64,000 nucleotides of DNA from Corynebacterium sp. SCR221107 (GTDB taxonomy: Bacteria > Actinomycetota > Actinomycetes > Mycobacteriales > Mycobacteriaceae): contig NZ_CP115670.1 of the NCBI RefSeq assembly GCF_027886475.1, forward strand, positions 1,860,001 through 1,924,000. The letters run 5' to 3'. The notes under the pieces were generated by a model, which saw only the letters and a list, made by a program, of their open reading frames with translations, had not been told where the DNA came from and did not search any database. Shown here piece by piece: positions 10,214-17,552 of the stretch (the first letter of the stretch is position 1; every line of letters starts with the position of its first letter). The translations under genes and the position numbers were made by a program.

Positions 10214-10807
10214 GTGTCTACCTCAACTACCACAAACGCAAACGCACGCTCAAGGATGCGGCTTACTGATTTGGCCTACATCGCGGTCTTTGCCGCATTG
10301 ATTATCGTCTTGGCTTTCGTCTCCATCCCCGTCGGCACCGCCGGCGTCCCGATCGTCATGCAAAATGCCGCCATCATCTTGGCGGGTCTGCTTCTCGGCG
10401 GTCGCCGCGGTTTCCTCACTGCGGCTTTGTTCCTCCTTCTCGGACTGCTTGGCTTGCCCGTGCTGGCTGGAGGCAAGTCCGTGATCGCAGCCCTGCCGGG
10501 GCCAACTGTCGGGTACCTCGTCGGCTATCTCATTTCACCTTTCGTGGCAGGTGTCATCGCCTACGCCGCACCCAAGAAAAAGAAGGGAATGCTCATCGGC
10601 TACCTCGTCTTAGGCGGTGTTGTCGCATTGGCCGTCCAGTACACCTGCGGTGCTATTGGTCTTGCGCTGCGCATGGGTATGGAATGGGGCGCAGCCTTTG
10701 CCGCACAGCTCGCATTCATCCCGATGGACAGCCTCAAGCTCGTCGTCGCCGTCATCATTGCTATCGGCGTCCACTCGGCATTCCCCGACTTGCGCAACAA
10801 GGCATAG
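10214..10807 (+). CDS. bioY: Biotin ECF transporter substrate-binding component BioY
   Basis: Integral-membrane S component that binds biotin and works with BioM (ATPase) and BioN (T component), both encoded just downstream. 197 residues from the GTG start, with about six hydrophobic segments. Family signatures are VPIVMQNAAIILAGLLLG, LFLLLGLLGLPVLAGG and LPGPTVGYLVGYL. A longer open frame begins at 10163, but its N-terminal codons overlap the BioQ box and -10, so GTG 10214 (MSTSTTT) is preferred. A terminator separates it from bioM. Confidence 0.95.
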   Translation: MSTSTTTNANARSRMRLTDLAYIAVFAALIIVLAFVSIPVGTAGVPIVMQNAAIILAGLLLGGRRGFLTAALFLLLGLLGLPVLAGGKSVIAALPGPTVGYLVGYLISPFVAGVIAYAAPKKKKGMLIGYLVLGGVVALAVQYTCGAIGLALRMGMEWGAAFAAQLAFIPMDSLKLVVAVIIAIGVHSAFPDLRNKA

Positions 10808-10846
10808 GGCTTGTCCTAATCTCCTCAGCATGAAGCTAGGTTCAAC

Positions 10847-10879
10847 GCGCGTGTTAGGCTGTGCCGCACGCGCCTTTTT
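10847..10879 (+). terminator. Intrinsic terminator after bioY
   Basis: Stem GCGCGTG (10847-10853) with CACGCGC (10867-10873), 13-nt loop, then CTTTTTG. It lies 40 bp after the bioY stop and separates bioY from bioMN. Confidence 0.75.
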
Positions 10880-10996
10880 GCCCGCTTGACGACGTCTTCC
10901 GCGCCACAACAGGCATTGTTTCCTTATCCCCTTACCGTCGCTTCCGCGGACTGCACCCTTGCTTATCTCCCCTGCTTCACTAGTGCCATGGGGCGA

Positions 10997-11029
10997 GGAA
11001 CCGAGTCACGCGGGCGGTGTTGCTAGATA
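10997..11029 (+). promoter_or_regulatory. Candidate second BioQ box and bioMN promoter
   Basis: GGAACCGAGTCAC at 10997-11009 matches the BioQ box TGAACN3GTTAC with one mismatch per arm. It overlaps a possible -35, and TAGATA at 11024-11029 is a suitable -10. It would give bioMN its own biotin-responsive promoter downstream of the bioY terminator. Confidence 0.45.
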
Positions 11030-11055
11030 AAGTAAAGGCAGTAAAGACAAAACCG

Positions 11056-11745
11056 ATGAGTACGGTCACTTTCACCGGCGTCAACGTCGCATTCGATGAA
11101 CTCCAGGTTCTCAGCAACATCAACTTGACCCTGACAGAGCGTCGAATTGGGATCATCGGCGCCAATGGCGGCGGAAAATCCACTCTGGTTCGACTCATTA
11201 ATGGCTTGGCCGACCCAACCTCCGGATCGGTTTCCGTCGATGGTTTGGATGTCGCTGCAAAGGGCAAGGAGGTGCGCCGCAAGGTCGGCTTTGTCTTTTC
11301 TGACGCTGAAAATCAAATCGTCATGCCAACCGTTGCCGATGACATCGCCTTCTCACTTCGACGAATGAAACTGCCGAAGGAAGAAAAGAAACAACGAGTG
11401 GCACACATGCTCAAGCGCTTCGGACTAGAAAACCACGCCGATCATTCCCCGCATCAGCTCTCGGGCGGGCAAAAGCAGCTGCTTGCGCTAGCGAGCGTAT
11501 TGATCCTAGAACCCGACCTCATCATCGCGGACGAACCGACGACGTTGCTGGATATGATCAACCGACGCAAAATCAGCCGCGTCTTTGCCGAATTGGATCA
11601 GCAACTTATCGTGGTCACCCATGACCTGGACTTCCTCACCGGGTTTGACCGTGTGCTGTGCATCGACGACCACCACGTCGTTGCCGACGGCGCGCCGGAT
11701 GAAGTCATTGGCTATTACGAAAAGCTCATGGAGTCGAGGGCCTAA
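11056..11745 (+). CDS. bioM: Biotin ECF transporter ATPase BioM
   Basis: Cytoplasmic ABC ATPase that powers the BioYMN transporter. 229 residues: Walker A GANGGGKST (35-43), Q-loop in DAENQIVMP, signature LSGGQKQ, Walker B LIIADEP, and the switch histidine in VVTHDLDF. The ATG at 11056 (MSTVTFTG) fits the family; a longer frame to 11017 starts inside the promoter. Only 3 bp separate it from bioN, so the two are co-transcribed. Confidence 0.93.
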   Translation: MSTVTFTGVNVAFDELQVLSNINLTLTERRIGIIGANGGGKSTLVRLINGLADPTSGSVSVDGLDVAAKGKEVRRKVGFVFSDAENQIVMPTVADDIAFSLRRMKLPKEEKKQRVAHMLKRFGLENHADHSPHQLSGGQKQLLALASVLILEPDLIIADEPTTLLDMINRRKISRVFAELDQQLIVVTHDLDFLTGFDRVLCIDDHHVVADGAPDEVIGYYEKLMESRA

Positions 11746-11748
11746 GAA

Positions 11749-12360
11749 ATGAAGAATATCCCGCTCGGAGTATACGTTCCAGGATCTTCCTTCATTCACC
11801 GGATGCCGCCGCTGTGGAAATTTGGGCTCTTGCTCGCCTTCATCATCAGCACCTCGCTATTGGTGAAGAATCCGCTTATCGCGCTTGGCCTGGTGGTCTT
11901 TGCGGCGATTGTATACCTGTGCGCGCGCATCCCAATGAAGGTGGCGTGGGGTCAGTTATGGCCGCCGCTGCCGCTTCTGGCGTTCCTCGCTGCCTTCCAG
12001 TGGTGGCAAAAAGGTCTCATGTTTGCCGCTAATGTGACGCTTGTGGTTTACGCAGCCCTCATGATGGCGATGCTGCTTACACTGACCACTCAGCTCTCCG
12101 AGATGATGACCGCCTTCGAGAAGGCTTTGGCTCCCTTCGAGAAGTTCGGGTTGCCTGTAGAGACCATCGTCCTAGCGCTGTCGCTTACGCTTCGCCTGAT
12201 CCCATTGATGTTGGGAACCGTCAACGAAGTTCTTGATGCCAGAAAGGCCCGCGGGGCCGGCTTTTCCATCGCCGCCTTTGGCACGCCGGTCATCATTCGT
12301 TCTATTCGGCGCGCCCGTGCTATTGCGGATGCCCTCATGGCACGAGGGGCAGGCGACTAG
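11749..12360 (+). CDS. bioN: Biotin ECF transporter T component BioN
   Basis: 203-residue membrane scaffold of the EcfT/CbiQ family that couples BioM to BioY. Several hydrophobic helices in the N-terminal half (LWKFGLLLAFIISTSLLV, LIALGLVVFAAIVYL, WPPLPLLAFLAAF) precede the cytoplasmic coupling helices. Both Ala-Arg-x coupling motifs are visible: LDARKARG and RRARAIADALMARG. Last gene of the bioMN unit; it is convergent with pspA. Confidence 0.93.
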   Translation: MKNIPLGVYVPGSSFIHRMPPLWKFGLLLAFIISTSLLVKNPLIALGLVVFAAIVYLCARIPMKVAWGQLWPPLPLLAFLAAFQWWQKGLMFAANVTLVVYAALMMAMLLTLTTQLSEMMTAFEKALAPFEKFGLPVETIVLALSLTLRLIPLMLGTVNEVLDARKARGAGFSIAAFGTPVIIRSIRRARAIADALMARGAGD

Positions 12361-12563
12361 CCAATTCAGCAAAACCCTGCTTGTACCGCCACCGAAGACA
12401 CTATCGAACTTTGGGGGCAACAATCTCGGTAAAAGAAAAAGCGGTGCTGCGTTGCCGACAATTGCTTGCCGACGCCAAGGTTGCTCGATGGCTCGGAGGC
12501 GCTTGAGTCACCATCTTTGTTCCAGGCGTCCATATTTGCATGAACAATCGGTGTGTGGGCATA

Positions 12564-12612
12564 CAAAAGCCGCTGTGTCCAGCGCTTTGAATAAAAGAGT
12601 TGGCCACAGCGG
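12564..12612 (-). terminator. Probable pspA terminator
   Basis: Minus strand stem CCGCTGTG (12605-12612) with CACAGCGG (about 12570-12577) and a long loop, followed by CTTTTGT. It lies 35 bp beyond the pspA stop. The T-run is short, so strength is uncertain. Confidence 0.5.
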
Positions 12613-12646
12613 GAATCAGCTTCACACCCAGCTGAAGTGCGGTTTG

Positions 12647-13489
12647 TCAGGCTTCACCACGCAACTCGCGAAGCTTTTGTGCCACGGCGTCATCCGCCGC
12701 GCTGGGAGCTGGGGCCTGCTCAGACGCGCCCGTAATTGCTTGCTGTGTGGAGGAAGTACCTGCGTTGAGCTGACCGGACATTTCGGCGCGAATCTGCTCC
12801 AGGCGGGAGTGTCCGGCTAGCTGTACGCCGGCCTGCTCGATCTCGGCCATGCGCCCCTGGACGGAATTTTGAGCCAACTCGGCGGAACCGAGGGCGTTTG
12901 CGTAGCGGCGCTCAATCTTCTCGCGAACCTGGTCGAGATTAGGAGTGTCACGGTTGGTAATGGAGCTCATCGACTGGATGGACTCGGCGACCTTCTCCTG
13001 CATCTTGGCCTGCTCTAGCTGGCTGAGCAGCTTCGTGCGCTCTGCAACCTTCTGCTGCAACGCCATGGAGTTACGCTCGACAGCCTTCTTGGCTGCGTCG
13101 GCCTGCTGCAGGGCCTGGTCGTGCAGCTTCTTGGTATCCTCAACGCCTTGTTCTGCGGTGACGAGCTGAGCAGCGAAAGCCTCTGCGGCGTTCTCGTATT
13201 CCGTGGCCTTGGCAAGGTCACCTTCACCACGTGCCTTATCGGAAAGCTGAAGTGCCTGACGAACATTGCCCTGGAGCTTCTCGATTTCAGCCAGACGGCG
13301 GTTTAGCTGCATTTCAAGCTGACGCTGGTTACCGATCACGGCAGCTGCTTGCTGGGACAGCTCCTGGTGCTGGCGCTGTGCATCCTCGATTGCCTGCTGA
13401 ATTTGAACCTTCGGGTCCGCATTTTCGTCAATCTTGGAATCGAACAAAGCCATTAAGTATTTCCAAGCTTTAGAAAATGGATTCGCCAT
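12647..13489 (-). CDS. pspA: PspA/IM30 family envelope-stress protein
   Basis: 280 residues, nearly all helical coiled coil (residues 20-220, Gln/Glu/Ala-rich), starting [21 protein letters not shown], the amphipathic membrane-binding helix typical of PspA/Vipp1. It is the counterpart of the mycobacterial 35-kDa antigen Rv2744c, encoded next to ClgR. In that system ClgR controls pspA in response to cell-envelope stress, and PspA oligomers protect the membrane. The acidic, Ala/Pro-rich C-terminus ([12 protein letters not shown]) is variable in the family. clgR lies upstream on the same strand, 360 bp away. Confidence 0.92.
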   Translation of the reverse strand: MANPFSKAWKYLMALFDSKIDENADPKVQIQQAIEDAQRQHQELSQQAAAVIGNQRQLEMQLNRRLAEIEKLQGNVRQALQLSDKARGEGDLAKATEYENAAEAFAAQLVTAEQGVEDTKKLHDQALQQADAAKKAVERNSMALQQKVAERTKLLSQLEQAKMQEKVAESIQSMSSITNRDTPNLDQVREKIERRYANALGSAELAQNSVQGRMAEIEQAGVQLAGHSRLEQIRAEMSGQLNAGTSSTQQAITGASEQAPAPSAADDAVAQKLRELRGEA

Positions 13490-13848
13490 TATTGTGGCAC
13501 CTTTCGCCGTCGTCGTAGTGATCTCTCCTCAGCATAGTGGAGAAACTGCCAGATCGTCTCCCATGAGACGCTGGCGGAAGCAAAATTGGCCTTGATTTGC
13601 TCAAGGTATGAAGATGATGACCACCACACCTTGTGTAGCGGATTTGAGTACTAGGATGAACTGCCTGACAACTACAGGAATTCCCGTGTCACGACTTGTT
13701 TCACAGCCAAGCTCGTTCCCACCGGTGTGTTTAGGGACCAGAACCTGAGCAGACTCGGGGATACGCATGTCCGAGGCCTTTCCCTAGGTTGCAGAGCGGA
13801 TCTGGGGTGTTTGGATGCGCCTCGTCGTCCGCTAATCGCGGTACGTGG
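13490..13848. other. Gene-free interval between clgR and pspA
   Basis: About 360 bp without a supported gene. It should contain the pspA promoter. I found no convincing -10 close to the ATG and no good ClgR operator (one weak candidate is listed as rejected). Confidence 0.4.
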
Positions 13849-14178
13849 CTAAACGCGAACCGCGCTTGCGAGATCTGCCTCCGCGGAACGCACGGCCATT
13901 GATCCTGCGGCCTCGATGAGGACATCGGAAACGCTGGCCCCGAGCGCGTGGCAAACGGAAGCGAGAATTTCCGAAGACACTTCTTTGCGCCCGCGCTCTA
14001 GTTCGGAGAGATAGCCTGGGGACACTCGTGAGGCCTCTGCGAGCTCACGAAGCGTTATCCCCTTGTCAGCACGGAATGCACGTAAAGCTGCGCCGAGTGC
14101 CTCCCGCAACAACGGCTCCGGGGTAGAAACCTTGTGTGCGGTGACCGGCTTGTCGAGTACTGCGGTATATTTCATCAT
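13849..14178 (-). CDS. clgR: Transcriptional regulator ClgR
   Basis: XRE-type activator of clp protease genes and, in mycobacteria, of pspA. 109 residues with the helix-turn-helix around residues 33-62 (GITLRELAEASRVSPGYLSELERGRKEVSSEILASVCHALG, where the second helix is the recognition helix). Several tandem start codons occur (GTG 14181, ATG 14178, ATG 14175); the exact one is unsettled. C-terminal residues AVRV are the sort of non-polar end that ClpXP recognises, consistent with conditional degradation of ClgR known in this group (an inference). Confidence 0.9.
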   Translation of the reverse strand: MMKYTAVLDKPVTAHKVSTPEPLLREALGAALRAFRADKGITLRELAEASRVSPGYLSELERGRKEVSSEILASVCHALGASVSDVLIEAAGSMAVRSAEADLASAVRV

Positions 14179-14335
14179 CACTTAGCCCAACGGCCCTTAA
14201 CTTAAAATTGTTCCCCGGCCATTTCGCAAACTTTTCGAACGCCTTTGTGCGCACCTTTTCTCGATGCCGCAATCTGCCCGCCGCGGTGTATTGCCCTTCC
14301 GACTTTTGAAAGTGGCCGCGCATGTCGCCAAGCTG

Positions 14336-14830
14336 TCACAGCAGTGAAAGTACGAAATCGATGGCCAGTCCAACAGAGTCTTGGCGAATCTTTGCCCGTT
14401 CCCCACTCAGAAACTCCGGCGCGCCCAAACGTACGGCAACCGCCTGCTCAGAGCTATGACCTGCAAAGGCCACGCCGCACCATACCTCGCCAACCGGGTG
14501 ACCGTCTTGCGGATCCGGACCGGCAACACCGGTAAGGGAAACCCCAATGTCGCTACCGCAGGCTACTAGCGCGCCAAGTGCCATCTCTTTTGCACATTGT
14601 TCCGACACAGGCCCCACTGAGTCCAAGGTCGCCTGGTCGACGTCGGCAAGCACATGCTTGAGCCGAGTCGCATAGGTAATCAAGCCACCCTGCAGCACTG
14701 CGCTAGCCCCTGGAACATTGGCGATAGTGGCCGACAGCAGCCCCGCGGTCAACGACTCGCAGGTCGCGATTGTCAACCCCTTTTGCGCAAGAGTAGGAAC
14801 GAGGAGGAATTCAGTTCCTTGGCATGTCAT
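14336..14830 (-). CDS. cinA: CinA C-terminal domain protein (nicotinamide-nucleotide amidase)
   Basis: 164 residues corresponding to the stand-alone CinA C-terminal (PncC) domain, which deamidates nicotinamide mononucleotide in NAD salvage. Signatures: TIATCESLTAGLLSATIANVPGAS with the ESLTxG motif, YATRLKHVL, and SLTGVAGPDPQDGHPVGEVWCGV. The N-terminal CinA domain is absent, as in many actinobacteria. It lies 22 bp downstream of pgsA and upstream of clgR on the same strand, probably one unit. A G-variant repeat copy at 14641-14651 encodes VLADV. Confidence 0.93.
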   Translation of the reverse strand: MTCQGTEFLLVPTLAQKGLTIATCESLTAGLLSATIANVPGASAVLQGGLITYATRLKHVLADVDQATLDSVGPVSEQCAKEMALGALVACGSDIGVSLTGVAGPDPQDGHPVGEVWCGVAFAGHSSEQAVAVRLGAPEFLSGERAKIRQDSVGLAIDFVLSLL

Positions 14831-14852
14831 GACCGACCCCTAAAAGTTTTTC

Positions 14853-15452
14853 CTAGCTCGTTTGCTGAAGCTTGCGGGAATCAACGAGGTACTGAATGCC
14901 GGTGACCACGGTGACAATGGTCGCAGCGATGAGGACGAGCAGACGTGGAATCTCCATCCAGTCCGGCAGCGGGCATAGGTACAGGCCCATGGCCAAGGAC
15001 TGTAGTGCGGTCTTGAGTTTGCCACCTTTAGACGCGGGGACGACATTTCCGCGCCGCAGTTCCACCATGCGCCACAAGGTGATACCAAGCTCGCGCACGA
15101 CGATAATGATGGTAAACCAATAGGAGAAGGCACCGACGATGTTTAGACACACCAGGGCTGTGGTCATCAGCGCCTTGTCAGCGATCGGATCGGCGATTTT
15201 GCCGAAGTCGGTGACTAGACCTCGCGCGCGTGCGATATCTCCGTCGAGCTTGTCCGTAATCATCAAGACGACGAAACAAATGAAAGCAGCCCACATCCAT
15301 CCGGTATGGATGTTATCCGCACGCAGGACAAGCCAGGCGAACAGTGGGATCGCGATAATGCGCACGCTGGTTAAGACGTTGGGGAGGTTCCAATTCGATG
15401 GCTTGGGCTCTTCATGATTCGTCTTGGACGTGTTCGGACTGTTGTGGCTCAC
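14853..15452 (-). CDS. pgsA: CDP-alcohol phosphatidyltransferase PgsA
   Basis: Membrane enzyme of the CDP-alcohol phosphotransferase family, most likely CDP-diacylglycerol-glycerol-3-phosphate 3-phosphatidyltransferase (Rv2746c/PgsA3 position). 199 residues with about five hydrophobic helices. The catalytic motif D-x2-D-G-x2-A-R-x8-G-x3-D-x3-D is complete: DKLDGDIARARG followed by DFGKIADPIADK. It makes the phosphatidylglycerophosphate precursor of PG and cardiolipin. Grouped with cinA and clgR. Confidence 0.93.
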   Translation of the reverse strand: MSHNSPNTSKTNHEEPKPSNWNLPNVLTSVRIIAIPLFAWLVLRADNIHTGWMWAAFICFVVLMITDKLDGDIARARGLVTDFGKIADPIADKALMTTALVCLNIVGAFSYWFTIIIVVRELGITLWRMVELRRGNVVPASKGGKLKTALQSLAMGLYLCPLPDWMEIPRLLVLIAATIVTVVTGIQYLVDSRKLQQTS

Positions 15453-15617
15453 GTTCTACAACCCTACCTTGCCTGCCCGCACTTGGGGTACGCCTAACCC
15501 AAAGGCGCAGCGTTTAATTAACGATGCTGCACCGTTCATTTCCCAGCACCTGGTTGTGGCGTCGTACGCGGACACATGCACCGCATCCAAAACCGGCACC
15601 AGGGCTTTCCACATGGA

Positions 15618-15630
15618 TAGACTAGAGGGC
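15618..15630 (+). promoter_or_regulatory. -10 element of a leaderless YciI gene
   Basis: TAGACT at 15618-15623 is exactly 7 nt before the GTG at 15631. This decides the start over upstream in-frame ATGs such as the one at 15613, which overlaps the -10. Confidence 0.6.
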
Positions 15631-15921
15631 GTGACTACTTACGCAGTGATTTATGACTACGACGCTGACAGCGAAGACATCGTCAACATCCGCCCGCGCC
15701 ACCGCGAGTTTTTGGGACAGCTCAAGGAAGAAGGCAAGCTCATCGGCTCCGGCCCCTTCACCGACGGAGAGGGCGATGCGCTCATCGTTATCCGCTTGGC
15801 TGACGACTCCACCCTCGACGATGCCTACGCGCTGATGGATCAGGATCCTTTCTGGGTGGAAAATGCGCTCAACGGACGCACAATCCACACGTGGAATCCT
15901 GTCATCAACATCTGGGACTGA
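15631..15921 (+). CDS. YciI-like protein
   Basis: 96 residues (MTTYAVIYDYDADSEDIVNIRPRHREFLGQLKEEGKLIGSGPF). It has the dimeric alpha-beta fold pattern and the conserved H-x-FL and G-P-F segments of the YCII/YciI superfamily. Substrate unknown; family members are small enzymes or stress proteins with an active-site His/Asp pair. The ORF is open for a further 69 codons upstream, but that stretch is not family-like. It is convergent with terC. Confidence 0.85.
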   Translation: MTTYAVIYDYDADSEDIVNIRPRHREFLGQLKEEGKLIGSGPFTDGEGDALIVIRLADDSTLDDAYALMDQDPFWVENALNGRTIHTWNPVINIWD

Positions 15922-16080
15922 GCCCTACCTCGGCGATACCCCCACACACCGGTATCCCTCGACATGCCAGTTATGATTCGCGGCCGGTCGGACTGTGGGC
16001 GACCACTTGAAAAGTGATCAGCAAACGGTTGAATAAAAGATTGCTTGAATTCATCAATTGCCCGGTTGAACATGGCCAAT

Positions 16081-16125
16081 AAAAAAGCCCCGCGGAAACC
16101 TTTTCTCAAGGTGCCCGCGGGGCTT
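16081..16125 (-). terminator. terC terminator
   Basis: Minus strand stem AAGCCCCGCGG (16114-16125) with CCGCGGGGCTT (16085-16095), followed by TTTTTT-like run (A6 at 16081-16086 on the plus strand). It lies about 20 bp after the terC stop. Confidence 0.88.
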
Positions 16126-16145
16126 GGGCGTTTCTTGGGCGAACG

Positions 16146-17258
16146 CTATGACTTATCTGGATTCGCGCGGTTATCAACAACCTTCTTCAAGGAAGCCAGA
16201 CGCTTGGGATCCTCGGCGATGTCATCATCGTCGTATTCTTTGTTCCACTTCGGGGAAACGGCGCCTTGTACTTCGTCACGCTTTGTCTTGATCAGCGAGG
16301 CGACCACCGCGATAACTAAGACGCCGACGATAACCACCAACGAACCCACCGTAGAGATCTCCGGCGCGTGTACCGGCTCGCCACCGTTTATAAATGGAAG
16401 CTCGTTCTCATGCAGCGCGTGGAGGACGAGCTTAACGCCGATGAATCCCAGAATGGCCCCCAAACCGTAAGGCAGGTAGACCAGCCTGTCGAGCAAACCA
16501 TCGAGGAGGAAGTACATCTGGCGCAGACCCAGCAACGAGAAGGCGTTGGTGGTGAACACGATGTAGGCCTCGTCGGTGATGCCATAAATAGCAGGGATTG
16601 AGTCAAGCGCGAACATCACGTCCATCAAACCAATGGCAACCAATGCCACGAACAGCGGGGTCAGGGCAAACTGACCCTTCTTGTGGACGTAGAGGTGATC
16701 CTTCTCGTAAGTCGCCGTCACCGGAATCACCTTGCGCAGGAACTTGATGATCGCCATGTCATTGGGATCTGTCTCAGGGGTGCCGCGCACCTCATCGACG
16801 ATGAGCTTGATCGCGGTGTAGAGCAAGAAGATGCCGAAGAGGTAGAACACCCAGCTCCATGCCTCGAGGGCTGCCGCACCCGCCAGGATGAACAGCAGGC
16901 GGAAAATCAAGGCCAATGCGATGCCGATGAGCAAGACCTTCTGTTGGTACTTGCGCGGGATCTTAAAAGAACCCATGATCAGCGCAAACACGAAAAGGTT
17001 ATCGACGCTAAGCGCCTTTTCCGTGACGTAGCCGGTAAGGAATTCAAGCCCATGCTGGTGAGGATTGCCAGGCTCTGCCCAGTAGACCCACAAGAAGGCA
17101 CCGAAGGCGAGGGCGAAGACGACGTAGAACAGCGTCCAGCCCGCCGATTCCTTCAGGCTGGGCTCGTGCGGGGTACGCACGTGGGAATAGAAGTCGAACA
17201 CGAAGAAGCCGAGAATGACAGCTCCCGTGATCAACCATGTTGCAAGGTTGACTTCCAT
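16146..17258 (-). CDS. TerC-family manganese exporter
   Basis: 370-residue integral membrane protein of the TerC/Alx family with about eight to nine helices. Family motifs are EKALSVDNLFVFALI (acidic metal-binding motif), GLMDVMFALDSIPAIYGIT and FSLLGLRQMYFLL. The charged C-terminal tail (EYDDDDIAEDPKRL) is cytoplasmic. TerC proteins behind yybP-ykoY riboswitches export Mn(II), and exactly that riboswitch occupies the leader (17299-17440), so manganese efflux is the likely role. The start ATG at 17256-17258 directly follows the U-tract of the leader terminator. Confidence 0.93.
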   Translation of the reverse strand: MEVNLATWLITGAVILGFFVFDFYSHVRTPHEPSLKESAGWTLFYVVFALAFGAFLWVYWAEPGNPHQHGLEFLTGYVTEKALSVDNLFVFALIMGSFKIPRKYQQKVLLIGIALALIFRLLFILAGAAALEAWSWVFYLFGIFLLYTAIKLIVDEVRGTPETDPNDMAIIKFLRKVIPVTATYEKDHLYVHKKGQFALTPLFVALVAIGLMDVMFALDSIPAIYGITDEAYIVFTTNAFSLLGLRQMYFLLDGLLDRLVYLPYGLGAILGFIGVKLVLHALHENELPFINGGEPVHAPEISTVGSLVVIVGVLVIAVVASLIKTKRDEVQGAVSPKWNKEYDDDDIAEDPKRLASLKKVVDNRANPDKS

Positions 17259-17259
17259 G

Positions 17260-17305
17260 AAAAAAGACCTCCGGTCTCATTCGGGTTGCGGATGAACCGG
17301 AGGTC
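17260..17305 (-). terminator. Riboswitch-controlled terminator at the terC start codon
   Basis: Minus strand stem GACCTCCGGT (17296-17305) with ACCGGAGGTC (17266-17275), a 20-nt loop, then six T (17260-17265) and one base before the terC ATG. The 5' arm shares CCTCC with helix P1 of the aptamer, so the two structures exclude each other. The 3' arm contains GGAGG, the only Shine-Dalgarno sequence for terC. Confidence 0.9.
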
Positions 17306-17440
17306 TCCCCCGCCCTCTTGCAGATCGGGCCGGCGTGACCGGGGCTTGCTTCCTTGAAGACGAGGCGGTTCCAATGCCGAATCTCAAAGGCCAAGACCGT
17401 GCTGACGATCGACGCCGTAACGTGGGGTACTCCCCTCCTA
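17299..17440 (-). ncRNA. yybP-ykoY manganese riboswitch
   Basis: On the minus strand the leader contains AGGAGGGGAGTA (17428-17439) near its 5' end and GGGGGAGACCTCC at its 3' end (17299-17311). The outer GGAGG/CCTCC arms pair to form P1, and GGGGAGTA and GGAGA are the two conserved loop strands that form the Mn2+ site in this class. The position directly upstream of terC matches the commonest gene partner of the class. Mn2+ binding should stabilise P1 and prevent the overlapping terminator (ON switch). I identify it by motif and context; a covariance search was not run. Confidence 0.83.
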
Positions 17441-17454
17441 TTACGTTCGACGAT

Positions 17455-17484
17455 TTTATACCAACAAGGTCTCAAACGCTAACG
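17455..17484 (-). promoter_or_regulatory. Probable terC leader promoter
   Basis: Minus strand -10 TATAAA (17455-17460) with TTAGCG about 17 bp upstream. Transcription would begin just before the aptamer. Confidence 0.5.
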
Positions 17485-17552
17485 GCAATCGGTGCGGGCG
17501 ACCGGGATGTGGACGGCGTTAATCGTCGGAAAGCACTGGCACGACTTCGTCC

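Noticed and set aside
13830..13840. CGCTAATCGCG as a ClgR operator near pspA
   Set aside because: It fits the inner core of the consensus I recall with one mismatch, but most flanking positions fail and it is 340 bp from the pspA start.
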